64,000 nucleotides of DNA from CAVOEB01 sp965249645 (GTDB lineage: Bacteria > Pseudomonadota > Alphaproteobacteria > UBA828 > JAPUJA01). The stretch lies in NCBI GenBank assembly GCA_965249645.1, contig CBDFML010000011.1, positions 558,001-622,000 on the forward strand, read 5' to 3'. Positions 55,061-63,722 of this stretch are shown here, one piece after another (the stretch's first letter is position 1; each line of letters opens with the position of its first letter). Both the position numbers and the translations under genes were made by a program. The notes beneath the pieces were generated by a model. That model saw only the letters and a program-made list of their open reading frames with translations, was not told the origin of the DNA and ran no database searches.

Positions 55061-55671
55061 TGGCCACGCCGACCAGCGATATCGCGTTCACGCCCGCAGT
55101 CAAGGCGGCACAGGCGCTGCGCGGTTCGCGCAAGAGCTACGAGCGGCTGGAAGTGAAGGGCGGCTTCAAGGACACGATCACGCCCGACCTCGAGGCGTTC
55201 CTGGCCGAGCGGGAATCCTTTTACCTCGGCACCGCCAGCGCCGACGGCCAGCCCTATGTCCAGCATCGCGGGGGGCCGAAAGGCTTTCTCAAGGTGCTCG
55301 ACGAGACCACTCTCGCCTTCGCCGACTTCGGCGGCAACCGTCAATACATCACACTCGGCACCCTGGAGGAGAACGACAAGTCGTTCATCTTCCTGATGGA
55401 CTATCCCAACCGCCGGCGCATCAAGGTGTGGGGCGCGGCCCGTTACGTCGAGGACGACCCCGCGTTGCTCGAACGCCTCGCCGATCCCGCCTACAAGGGA
55501 AGACCTGAGCGGGCCATCGTGTTTACGCTCAAGGCCTGGGACGTCAACTGCCCCCAGCACATCACACCCCGTTACACGCTGGAGGATCTCGAGCCGACGG
55601 TCGGCGCGCTGAAAGCGCGCATCAATGAGCTTGAAGCGGAACTCGCGGCGTTAAAGATCGTAGAGCACTGA
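55060..55671 (+). CDS. Pyridoxamine 5'-phosphate oxidase-like FMN-binding protein
   Basis: This 203-residue protein has the PNPOx split-barrel fold: FLAERESFYLGTASADGQPYVQHRGG, GFLKVLDETTLAFADFGGNRQY, the DYPNRRRIKVWGAARYV block and a helical tail. This subgroup binds FMN and often acts as a stress- or xenobiotic-linked reductase. Its start overlaps the stop of the 53-residue gene. A TetR-type operator upstream suggests induction by a small molecule. Confidence 0.87.
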   Translation: MATPTSDIAFTPAVKAAQALRGSRKSYERLEVKGGFKDTITPDLEAFLAERESFYLGTASADGQPYVQHRGGPKGFLKVLDETTLAFADFGGNRQYITLGTLEENDKSFIFLMDYPNRRRIKVWGAARYVEDDPALLERLADPAYKGRPERAIVFTLKAWDVNCPQHITPRYTLEDLEPTVGALKARINELEAELAALKIVEH

Positions 55672-55704
55672 ACGGGCGCTGTTGGCCGGGCCCGGTCTTC
55701 TCGC

Positions 55705-57006
55705 TCACCGTTCCCGGCCTGCTACGCGCTGGCGCCGGTTGATCACGAACGGCACGGCGAGGTTCATGATCGGCCGGGGCGGCAGGCGGTTGGGGCCGGG
55801 CAGTGCCAGCATGTCGTTCAGCAGGTCCGAGCCCGCGCCCACCGCATAGTCCGCCAACATCGCACCGAAGATCGTTCCTTTCCCTACGCCGGTCCCGTTG
55901 CAGCCCAGTGAGGCGAGAACCCCTTCGGTGGCCGGTCCAAAAAATCCGTTGCCGTTTTGTGCCATCGACAGTGCGCCGCTCCAGCTATGCTCGAACGGCA
56001 CGATGCCCAGCATGGGAAAGCGCGCCTCGAACGAGCGGCGGTGCTGGGCCAAAATGCGCCGCCATGCCGCCTTTCCGGCGGAAAAATTCGGTGTGTACCG
56101 TAAAACGTTGCGGATCAGAAGTCGCCGGTCCCGGGTATAACGCATCGTCGTGCCCATACGTTGGCCGGGGAGCACGCCCCAGTCCGACTCGCCGCCGAGC
56201 GCTGCCTGCTCCGCGCTGGTCAGGAGACGGGTCAGGCTCGCGAAGGTACTTACCGGAAACAATCGCTTATCGAGTCCCGCCAACGCCATCATGGGATGAT
56301 TGGTCGCGAGCAGCACACGGTTCGCGCTGATCACAGCTTTGGACGTGGCGAGCCGAACCGGCCGGCCCGGCTCGATCGCGCTAACCGGCGTTTCCTCGTA
56401 AAGCTCCACGGTTGCCGGCAGGGTCGCCGCCAGGCCGCACGTCAGCGCGGCCGGTTGCATCAGAGCGGTGCCCGGCGTGTGCACCGCGGCGCGGTAGTAG
56501 GGTGTGCCGATCCGCGCTTCGAGGGCTGAGGCGTCGAGCCGCTCGTAAGGCGCGCCAAGCTCATCGAGTTCGGTGCACAGCGCGTCGAGGTCGTGCATTC
56601 CCGAATCCTCCAGTGCGCAATGCAGCTTGCCCCGTTCGCTCCACTGGCAGTCGATCTGTCCGGTCTCGACGGCATCGCGCAGCAGGGCCACCCCGGCGCT
56701 GCACAGGCGATAAATCCGGTGGCTGTCTTCCGCGCCGTCGTTCACGCTGTGGGGAAGGTCGATCGCAAAGCCGGAATTGCGGCCCGAGGCACCGAGGCCC
56801 ACCCGCATCGCCTCGAGCAGCAGAATCCGCTCGCCCGGGCAGTGTCCGGCCAGGCGCCGGGCGGCGGCGAGCCCGGTATAGCCCGCGCCGACGACAACCC
56901 AGTCCGCGGTCTGCTCGCCGGCCAGGCGTCGCGCCGGCGCTGGCTCGGGAAGCTGGGCGTACCAACCGCCGATGCGCGGGTCAGTCGGGGGCTGGGCGAC
57001 CTTCAC
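55705..57006 (-). CDS. FAD-dependent amine/amino-acid oxidase (DAO family, PuuB-like)
   Basis: This 433-residue flavoprotein has the Rossmann motif VVVGAGYTGLAAARRL, the family block GLGASGRNSGF and a C-terminal GCNGTGVGKGTIFG flavin-contact segment. The N-terminal DPRIGGWYAQLP is typical of gamma-glutamylputrescine oxidase-like and glycine-oxidase-like DAO proteins. It probably oxidises a secondary or glutamylated amine to an aldehyde plus H2O2. It starts at GTG 57006. A GlnA/PuuA-like ligase and aldehyde dehydrogenase elsewhere in the window could supply the other steps, but they are not in one operon. Confidence 0.85.
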   Translation of the reverse strand: MKVAQPPTDPRIGGWYAQLPEPAPARRLAGEQTADWVVVGAGYTGLAAARRLAGHCPGERILLLEAMRVGLGASGRNSGFAIDLPHSVNDGAEDSHRIYRLCSAGVALLRDAVETGQIDCQWSERGKLHCALEDSGMHDLDALCTELDELGAPYERLDASALEARIGTPYYRAAVHTPGTALMQPAALTCGLAATLPATVELYEETPVSAIEPGRPVRLATSKAVISANRVLLATNHPMMALAGLDKRLFPVSTFASLTRLLTSAEQAALGGESDWGVLPGQRMGTTMRYTRDRRLLIRNVLRYTPNFSAGKAAWRRILAQHRRSFEARFPMLGIVPFEHSWSGALSMAQNGNGFFGPATEGVLASLGCNGTGVGKGTIFGAMLADYAVGAGSDLLNDMLALPGPNRLPPRPIMNLAVPFVINRRQRVAGRER

Positions 57007-57036
57007 AAGAACCTCGGCTTTCGCGGATCGGGGCGC

Positions 57037-57543
57037 CTAGTAGAACTTGTAGAGCGGGATCGAATAGGTCAGCACCAGGGATTCGGTACCGGGGTTGTTC
57101 TCGTCGATGCTGGCGTTCGAGATGTGGTGGAAGGCCAGCCCGAGCCGCGAATAATCGTCGAAGCGGTAAGCCAGCTCCAGACCGGTGCGGAACTCGATGG
57201 TCGAACCCAGATCCTTGCCGTCGCCGTCGGAATAGAGGCCGAAGGCGGCGTTCGGCGTGACCACGATGCGCGGGCCGAAGAACAGCTCGAAGCCCAGCCC
57301 AGCGTAGCCGTAGAGCGCGCTATCGGCGGTGCCCATGAGGCCGACGAACGGCATCGAGTGCCAAAAACGCAGATCGGAGCGGTATTCGGCGCGAAATTCG
57401 GCGGTGGTCTTGTCGTCGTTGATGTCGAACACACCCGTCGAGATCGCGATGAAGTCGGGCTCCTCGGCGCGCGCCGGGGCCAAGGCTGCGCCAAGGGCCG
57501 CGATCCCGATCGCCAAAAAGGCTGCAATTGCTTGTTTTTGCAC
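57037..57543 (-). CDS. PagL-like lipid A 3-O-deacylase / acyloxyacyl hydrolase family protein
   Basis: This 168-residue outer-membrane protein has a signal peptide (AIAAFLAIGIAALGAALAPARA) and then a short beta-barrel. The catalytic-type segment HHISNASIDENNPGTES has the His-x-Ser pair and a downstream Glu, as in PagL, and it ends with aromatic YSIPLYKFY, a typical beta-signal with terminal Tyr. PagL removes an acyl chain from lipid A. The start is GTG 57543 or TTG 57546; no ATG is available. Confidence 0.72.
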   Translation of the reverse strand: MQKQAIAAFLAIGIAALGAALAPARAEEPDFIAISTGVFDINDDKTTAEFRAEYRSDLRFWHSMPFVGLMGTADSALYGYAGLGFELFFGPRIVVTPNAAFGLYSDGDGKDLGSTIEFRTGLELAYRFDDYSRLGLAFHHISNASIDENNPGTESLVLTYSIPLYKFY

Positions 57544-57665
57544 CAAAAATTTGCCTTGGGTCGGTATTTCCGCCGGTCTCGCAGTTTAGGGCCATCCCCC
57601 CGGCATGCAATGATTTTCCCGTTTCACTCGTACTGGGATTTTCCCGCGTCGCCTATACTGGGCGC

Positions 57666-58448
57666 ATGCATTTTTCTGCCGCCCTCGGCCTCATCTTCGC
57701 CCTGCTCGTCGTCACGGTCTCGCCCGCGGCGGCGCTGGACGGTCTGCGCGAAGGTGAGGCGGGCCGGGTGGTCGAAGTGGTCGACGGCGACACGGTGGTT
57801 TTGGATTCAGGTCTTGCCGTTCGCCTCGTCGGCATCCAGGCGCCCAAACTGCCGCTTGGACGCGAGGGCTTCGTCGCCTGGCCGCTGGCTGACGAGGCGA
57901 AGGCGGCGCTCGAGGAGATGGTGCTGGAACGGTCCGTCGGGTTGTTCTATGGCGGGCTCGAGACCGATCGCCACGGCCGGGCGCTCGCCCATCTCGTCCG
58001 CGACGACGGGTTGTGGCTGCAGGGCGAGTTGCTCAGGCATGGCTGGGCCCGGGTTTACGGCTTTCGCGACAACCGGGCCAAGCTGCCCGTCATGCTGGCG
58101 CTCGAAGCCGAGGCGCGCGAGGCCGGACGCGGCATCTGGGCCAAGCCGTTCTACCGGGTGTTGGCGACGGAGGACACGGAGGCGCATCTGGGGAGTTTGC
58201 AGCTGGTTGAGGGCCTCGTGCTCGACGTGGCGGTGGTCAAGGGCCGTGGCTATCTCAATTTCGGGCCCGACTGGCGCACCGACTTCACGGTTGCGATCGC
58301 GCCCGCTGATCTGCGCGCCTTCGAAGCCGAGGGGTTCGATATCACGGCGCTGGAAGGCCATTTCATCCGGGTGCGGGGTTGGCTAAAATTCTTCAATGGG
58401 CCGATGATCGACGCGACACATCCGGAGCAGGTGGAGGACGTAAAGTGA
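57666..58448 (+). CDS. Staphylococcal nuclease-like (SNase) domain protein, exported
   Basis: This 260-residue protein has a signal peptide (LGLIFALLVVTVSPAAA) followed by an SNase OB-fold: VVEVVDGDTVVLDSGLAVRLVGIQ, ETDRHGRALAHLV and WARVYGF. The first catalytic-loop residues differ from nuclease (GIQAPK rather than xDTPE), so nuclease activity is uncertain, although the R in DRHGR is kept. The C-terminal half is an extra domain seen in similar proteobacterial proteins. It overlaps the M48 gene by one base. Confidence 0.8.
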   Translation: MHFSAALGLIFALLVVTVSPAAALDGLREGEAGRVVEVVDGDTVVLDSGLAVRLVGIQAPKLPLGREGFVAWPLADEAKAALEEMVLERSVGLFYGGLETDRHGRALAHLVRDDGLWLQGELLRHGWARVYGFRDNRAKLPVMLALEAEAREAGRGIWAKPFYRVLATEDTEAHLGSLQLVEGLVLDVAVVKGRGYLNFGPDWRTDFTVAIAPADLRAFEAEGFDITALEGHFIRVRGWLKFFNGPMIDATHPEQVEDVK

Positions 58449-59932
58449 TGAAACATCTGTGGTACCGGCTGGCCGGCGTGGCCGTGGCGGGCAGCCTGCT
58501 GATTGTCGGCGCACTGGGGATAAGCGGCTGTTCGACCAACCCGGCGACGGGCGAGCAGAGCTTTACCGCGTTCATGTCGCCATCCCAGGAAATGGAGATC
58601 GGCGCCGAGGAGCACCCGAGGGTAATGAAGGAGTTCGGCGGCGCCTACGAAGACGCCGAGATCCAGCGTTACGTCACCAGCATCGGCCGCTTTCTCGCTT
58701 CATCGTCCGAGATGCCCGATCTGCCGTTTACCTTCACGGTACTGGACAGCCCAGCTGTCAACGCCTTCGCCCTGCCCGGCGGCTACATCTATGTGACCCG
58801 TGGACTGATGGCGTTGGCCAACAGCGAGGCGGAACTGTCCGGCGTTATCGCGCACGAGATCGGCCACGTCACCGGACGGCATACGGCGCAGCGCTACAGC
58901 CAAGCGGTTGCGGCAAGCCTCGGCGTCAACATCCTCAGCATCCTGGTCGACAGCCCGGCGCTCTCCAATCTTGCGGGCACGGGGGCGCAGCTTTACCTGC
59001 TGGGATTCTCTCGCGATCAGGAGCTGGAAGCCGACCGGCTGGGCATCCGCTACCTGTCGCGCACGGGCTACGATCCCATGGCGATGCGGAGTTTCCTGTC
59101 CCAGCTCGAGGCGGAAAGCGCGCTCTCGGGCCAGATCGCCGGTAAGGAAGGGGTCGAGCAAGTGCCCGACCTGTTCCGCACTCATCCCCGCACCGCCGAG
59201 CGGATCACCCAGGCAGCGCAAGAGGCGCGCGGCCAGACCAACGCGACGCTCGCCTGGGACCGGGAGATTTATCTCAAGATGATCGACGGCCTGGTGTGGG
59301 GCGATTCGCCCAACCAGGGCTTTATCCGCGGCCGGCTGTTCGCCCACCCGACGTTAGGCTTCCGCTTCGAGGTCCCGCCGGGCTATCGCCTGACCAACAC
59401 CGACGAGGCGGTGGTGGGCGAGCACGAAAACGGCTCGTTGCTGATTTTCGATGGCGACGCACCGCCCGAGGACGAGTTCGGCATGATGTGGTATCTCGCC
59501 AATGTCTGGGCCGAGGGCCGGGAGCTCTCGGCCAAGGAGCGCATTACGGTCAACGGCATGGAGGCGGCGACCGGCGAGCTGCGCCTGCAAAGCGATGGCG
59601 AATGGGTCGATATCCGCCTCATCGCCTACCGCTTCGATGCGGAGACGATTTACCGCTTTACGTTTATCACTCCGGTGGGCGCGTCGGCGGCGCTGAACGA
59701 AGAGTTGCGGCGCACGACCTATAGCTTCCGGCGCTTGAGCGATGCCGAAGCCGCCGAGCTCAAGCCCCGCCGCCTCAAGCTGGTCTCCGTGCGGAGCGGT
59801 GATAGCCAGGAGAGCCTGGCCCAGCGCATTACGGTGGACGATTTTCCTCTCGAGACCTTCCGAGTGATCAACGGGTTGGTTGCGGGTCAACCTCTTCGGG
59901 TTGGCCAGCAGGTCAAGCTGATCGTCGAATGA
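58448..59932 (+). CDS. M48 family metalloprotease lipoprotein (BepA/YfgC-like)
   Basis: This 494-residue protein has a lipobox (GISGC) after a membrane-type leader, then the zinc protease domain with HEIGH and the third ligand in ELEADRLG. The C-terminal part includes a substrate or membrane domain and ends with a LysM-like segment. BepA-type proteases handle outer-membrane protein quality control in the periplasm. The first residue overlaps the SNase stop, so the two genes are probably co-expressed. Confidence 0.88.
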   Translation: MKHLWYRLAGVAVAGSLLIVGALGISGCSTNPATGEQSFTAFMSPSQEMEIGAEEHPRVMKEFGGAYEDAEIQRYVTSIGRFLASSSEMPDLPFTFTVLDSPAVNAFALPGGYIYVTRGLMALANSEAELSGVIAHEIGHVTGRHTAQRYSQAVAASLGVNILSILVDSPALSNLAGTGAQLYLLGFSRDQELEADRLGIRYLSRTGYDPMAMRSFLSQLEAESALSGQIAGKEGVEQVPDLFRTHPRTAERITQAAQEARGQTNATLAWDREIYLKMIDGLVWGDSPNQGFIRGRLFAHPTLGFRFEVPPGYRLTNTDEAVVGEHENGSLLIFDGDAPPEDEFGMMWYLANVWAEGRELSAKERITVNGMEAATGELRLQSDGEWVDIRLIAYRFDAETIYRFTFITPVGASAALNEELRRTTYSFRRLSDAEAAELKPRRLKLVSVRSGDSQESLAQRITVDDFPLETFRVINGLVAGQPLRVGQQVKLIVE

Positions 59933-61131
59933 CGGAGCCTGTGCCCGTGCGGGCGGTCGATCTTGCCCGCCTGCGCGGTGGGCGGCTCGCGAAGGTTCGG
60001 GTCGAACTCGTGCGCCGGGAGTTTGCCGGCATGGTGTTGTTCGACCCCATCAATATCCGGTATGCGACCGACGCCTCGAACATGCAGGTCTGGTGTCTGC
60101 ACAACCCGGCGCGCTATGCCTTCGTCGCCACCGAGGGGCCTGTCGTGCTGTTCGAGTTCAAGGGCTGCGAACGCCTGTTCGCGGATTTTCCGACCATCGA
60201 CGAGGTGCGCCCCGCGACCTCGTGGTTTGCCTTTACAGCGGGCTCGCGGATCGACGAGAAAGCGTCGGTGTGGGCGGATGAGATCGCCGACCTCGTTGCG
60301 GTCCATGGCAGCAACAACCGCCGTCTCGCCTATGACCGCCTCGACCCCGCGGGCGCTCAAGCCTTGAGCGCGCGGGGCGTAGATCTGCACGAGGGCCAGC
60401 TCCTGCTCGAGCAGGTTCGGGCGCGCAAGACGCCTGAAGAAATCGACGCCATGCGCGCGGCCATCGCGGTGTGCGAGGCGGGCATCGCCGCCATGCACGA
60501 GGCGATGGAGCCGGGGATCTCGGAAAACGCGCTGTGGGCGCATCTGCACCGGGTCAATATCGAGCAGGGCGGCGAATGGATCGAGACCCGGTTGCTCACG
60601 TCCGGCCCGCGTACCAATCCGTGGTACCAGGAATGCGGGCCTCGAACGATCGAGGCGGGCGACCTGGTCTCGTTCGACACGGACTTGATCGGCCCTTACG
60701 GCTATTGCGCCGACATCTCGCGGAGCTGGCTGTGCGGCGAGGCCTCGCCCAGCGACGAGCAACGCGGGCTCTATGGGCTCGCCTACGAGCAGATCCAAAA
60801 GGGCATCGCGGCGTTGAGGCCGGGCCTGACGTTTAGCGACTACACCGCGGCGGTGGGTGACGTGCCCGCAACCTACGCCGAGCAGCGCTACAGCTTTCGC
60901 GCTCACGGGGTGGGGCTTGCGGACGAATGGCCGGGGATCGTGCACGCGCAGGATTTCGACGCCTGGGGCTATGAGGGGCGGCTCGAAGAAGCCATGACCC
61001 TGTGCGTCGAATCCTATATCGGCAAGCCAGGCGGGCGAGAGGGGGTCAAGCTCGAGGAACAGGTGCTGATCACAGCCGACGGCCCGGAGGTGCTCTCGAC
61101 CTATCCCTTCGAGGAGCGCCTGCTCGGCTGA
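59929..61131 (+). CDS. dddP: DMSP lyase DddP (M24-fold, iron-dependent)
   Basis: This 400-residue M24-fold protein has N-terminal FDPINIRYATDASNMQVW and GGEWIETRLLTSGPRTNPW, which I recognise as DddP signatures. Residues D250, D252, D262, H326, E361 and E376 align, with one constant offset of 45, to the recalled DddP iron ligands D295, D297, D307, H371, E406 and E421; the catalytic-base aspartate (D377) falls at D332. The DxD-plus-9 spacing separates it from ordinary prolidases. DddP cleaves dimethylsulfoniopropionate to DMS and acrylate. It overlaps the M48 gene by four bases (ATGA), an unusual partner. Confidence 0.85.
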   Translation: MTEPVPVRAVDLARLRGGRLAKVRVELVRREFAGMVLFDPINIRYATDASNMQVWCLHNPARYAFVATEGPVVLFEFKGCERLFADFPTIDEVRPATSWFAFTAGSRIDEKASVWADEIADLVAVHGSNNRRLAYDRLDPAGAQALSARGVDLHEGQLLLEQVRARKTPEEIDAMRAAIAVCEAGIAAMHEAMEPGISENALWAHLHRVNIEQGGEWIETRLLTSGPRTNPWYQECGPRTIEAGDLVSFDTDLIGPYGYCADISRSWLCGEASPSDEQRGLYGLAYEQIQKGIAALRPGLTFSDYTAAVGDVPATYAEQRYSFRAHGVGLADEWPGIVHAQDFDAWGYEGRLEEAMTLCVESYIGKPGGREGVKLEEQVLITADGPEVLSTYPFEERLLG

Positions 61132-61145
61132 GAAGGCCGCTGCCG

Positions 61146-63590
61146 TTAAGCCCGAATGCGCGCGTTCTCCGGGTCGTAGAGCGCCTCGGTGTGGAGCGTC
61201 GCCGGGAAGCGCCGGGTGGCGATCTCGATCTCGTAGTTCGCCGAGGTGAGGAAATCGTCGCTCACCCCGTCCGCGTTGCGAACATAGCCCAGCCCGATTT
61301 CGCAATCGACCGTGTGACCGTGCCCGCCGGACGTGATCCAGCCCACATTTTCGCCGTCGCGGTAGATGGTCTCGCGGCCCATCACGATGGCGTCGGGATC
61401 GTCGATCGCGAAGGTGGCGAGGCGTCGGGTGAGCGGCGCCTTCGCCTGGATTTCGAGGGCGGCACGGCCGATGAAGTCGACGTCCTTCTTGAACGAGACC
61501 GCGAAGCTCAAATCCGCCTCAAGCGGCGAATAGTCGGGGCCGATATCGGCGGCCCAGACCCGGTAGCCCTTTTCGAGGCGCAAGCTGTCGATGCTGCGGT
61601 AGCCGGCATGGCGCATGCCATGGGGCGCGCCCGCCTCGTTCAGCGCGTCGTAGACCGTGAGCATGTATTCCGTCGGAATATGCAGCTCCCAGCCGAGCTC
61701 GCCCACGAAGCTCAGGCGGATCGCGCGAACCGGCGCGCCGGCGATGAAAATCTCGCGCACCGCACCGAACGGAAACGCCTCAGGCTCCAGATCGCCTTCG
61801 GCCAGCTCGCCCAGGATCTCACGGGCCTTCGGGCCCATGACCGACAGGGTGCCGTAGGCTGAGGTGACGTCGACCAGGTTGACCGCTGCGCCAGCAGGCA
61901 GGTGGCGGCGGATATGAAGCGAGTCGTGGGCGGCAAACGCCGTGCCGGTGACGATGTAGTAGGCGTCGTCGGCGAGGCGCGCGATGGTCAGATCGCTCTC
62001 GATACCGCCCCGGGTGTTCAGCATCTGGGTATAGGTGACCCGGCCCGGTGGTTTGGCGAGGTTGCCGGTGCAGAGCCGCTGGAGAGCGGCCTCGGCATCT
62101 TTTCCGACCAGCATGAACTTCGAAAAGTAGGATTGATCGAACAGCGCTGCGGCCTCGCGGCAGGTGCGGTGTTCCGCGGCGACATGGGGAAACCAGTTCT
62201 GGCGGCCGAACGAATACTCGTCCCGCGGCTCGACGCCTTGGGGTGCGAACCAATTAGGTCGCTCCCAGCCGGCCTTGGAGCCGAAGCAGGCGCCGGCCTG
62301 CTCGAGCCGGTCATAGACCGCAGAGCGGCGCAACGGACGGCCCGCCTGATGCTCCTCGTAAGGCCAGTGGACCGTGTAGTGGTGGCCCTGGCCTTCGGTG
62401 GCGCGGGCGCGGACCTGGGCATCGGAGCCGTAAAATTTTGCGAAGCGGCGGACGTCGGTGCCCCAGAGGTCGAAGGGCGGCTCGCCGTTCATCATCCATT
62501 CGCCGAGCGCCATGCCGAAGCCGGGCCCGACCGTGATGCCGTAAGCGTTGAAGCCGCAGGCGGTGAACAGGCCATCAACTTCGGTTTCGCCGAGCACCGG
62601 GTTCTGGTCTTCGGTGAAAGATTCGAGACCGTGGATCCAGGTCTTCACGCCCGCCGTCTCGAGCACCGGGAAGCGGTGGATCAGCGGCAACATGTGGGGC
62701 ATGAAATGGTCGAGATTCTCGGGCATGAGGTGAAAGACGAAGTCGTCGGGTACGTCGGCGTCGGGATAGGGTATGGGGTCGGGCTCATACTGGCCGACCA
62801 TCAGGCCGCCGACTTCTTCGCGGATGTAATGCCAGAGCTCGGGGTCGCGCATCACCGGCAGGTCGGGGGTGATGCCGTCGATTTTCTCGGTGATCATGTA
62901 GCAATGGTGCGATGGCCAGATTGGGACATCGACGCCTGCGAGCCGGCCGAGCTTACGCGACCAGATGCCGGCGCAGATGGCGGCGCCCTCGCATTTGATG
63001 GTGCCGTGGTCGGTGACCACCGCCTCGAGCCGCCCGTCGGTGACGACAAAGTCGGTAACGGCGGTGTCTTCGACGATCTTTGCTCCGTTCATGCGCGCGC
63101 CCTTGGCCAGCGCCATGGTCATGTCGGACGGGCTGACCAGGCCGTCCGAGGGAATCCAGATAGAGCAATCGAGGTCGTCCGTGTGCATCAGAGGGAATTT
63201 TTCCTTGGCCTCCTTCGGTCCGATCAGACCCATCTCAAGTCCGAAGGAGCGCGCCGCCGTGATGGTGCGCTCGTACTCCGAGCGGCGGTCTTTCTGGGTG
63301 CTGATGCGCATGCCGCCGGTTTGGCGCCAGCCGGTCGCCTGGCCGGTCTCCTTTTCCAGTTCGGGGACCAGGCGGACGGCATAGGCCGCGAGGTTCATCA
63401 GGTTGTTGTTGGGCCGGTACTGGGCGATGGCGCCGGCGGCGTGCCATGTGGAGCCCGAGGTGAGCTTGTTTTTCTCGATCAGCACCACGTCGGCACAGTC
63501 GTTGTGGGTGAGGTGGTAAGCGGTGGCGCAGCCCACCACGCCACCGCCGATGATGACGATCTTCGCTTGATCAGGAAACTTCGCGGCCAT
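61146..63590 (-). CDS. FAD oxidoreductase-GcvT fusion (dimethylglycine/sarcosine dehydrogenase-like)
   Basis: This 814-residue protein joins a DAO-type FAD domain (IVIIGGGVVGCATAYHL; TSGSTWHAAG, whose His carries covalent FAD in the family) to a folate-binding GcvT-like domain (for example YTQMLNTRGGIESDLT and VGELGWELHIPTEY). Such enzymes demethylate dimethylglycine or sarcosine and pass the one-carbon unit to tetrahydrofolate. Length is normal for the family. It lies directly downstream of a GntR-type regulator gene on the same strand, with a possible operator in between. Confidence 0.88.
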   Translation of the reverse strand: MAAKFPDQAKIVIIGGGVVGCATAYHLTHNDCADVVLIEKNKLTSGSTWHAAGAIAQYRPNNNLMNLAAYAVRLVPELEKETGQATGWRQTGGMRISTQKDRRSEYERTITAARSFGLEMGLIGPKEAKEKFPLMHTDDLDCSIWIPSDGLVSPSDMTMALAKGARMNGAKIVEDTAVTDFVVTDGRLEAVVTDHGTIKCEGAAICAGIWSRKLGRLAGVDVPIWPSHHCYMITEKIDGITPDLPVMRDPELWHYIREEVGGLMVGQYEPDPIPYPDADVPDDFVFHLMPENLDHFMPHMLPLIHRFPVLETAGVKTWIHGLESFTEDQNPVLGETEVDGLFTACGFNAYGITVGPGFGMALGEWMMNGEPPFDLWGTDVRRFAKFYGSDAQVRARATEGQGHHYTVHWPYEEHQAGRPLRRSAVYDRLEQAGACFGSKAGWERPNWFAPQGVEPRDEYSFGRQNWFPHVAAEHRTCREAAALFDQSYFSKFMLVGKDAEAALQRLCTGNLAKPPGRVTYTQMLNTRGGIESDLTIARLADDAYYIVTGTAFAAHDSLHIRRHLPAGAAVNLVDVTSAYGTLSVMGPKAREILGELAEGDLEPEAFPFGAVREIFIAGAPVRAIRLSFVGELGWELHIPTEYMLTVYDALNEAGAPHGMRHAGYRSIDSLRLEKGYRVWAADIGPDYSPLEADLSFAVSFKKDVDFIGRAALEIQAKAPLTRRLATFAIDDPDAIVMGRETIYRDGENVGWITSGGHGHTVDCEIGLGYVRNADGVSDDFLTSANYEIEIATRRFPATLHTEALYDPENARIRA

Positions 63591-63675
63591 GGTCTGTCTT
63601 TCCGCCGTGCCTGTCGTGCCCGCCGCTTCTCGGGCCGAGCACCAACATAGGAGGCAAGCCGCAGAATAGCAATAT

Positions 63676-63687
63676 TGGTACGGACCA
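63676..63687. promoter_or_regulatory. Short inverted repeat (TGGT-ACGG-ACCA) upstream of the FAD-GcvT gene
   Basis: TGGT (63676-63679) and ACCA (63684-63687) flank ACGG in the 132-base gap between the regulator and the FAD-GcvT gene. The gap is relatively AT-rich. A GntR-type protein could bind here to control the downstream gene; the dyad is short, so support is weak. Confidence 0.25.
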
Positions 63688-63722
63688 GATTTTTGGGCTG
63701 CGCACCGGCGTGCTTATGTGTG

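Noticed and set aside
61146..63590. DMSP demethylase DmdA (GcvT-like) as the identity of the FAD-GcvT protein
   Set aside because: DmdA has only the GcvT-type domain and about 370 residues; this protein has a full FAD domain with covalent-flavin His in front, so dimethylglycine/sarcosine dehydrogenase-like is preferred.
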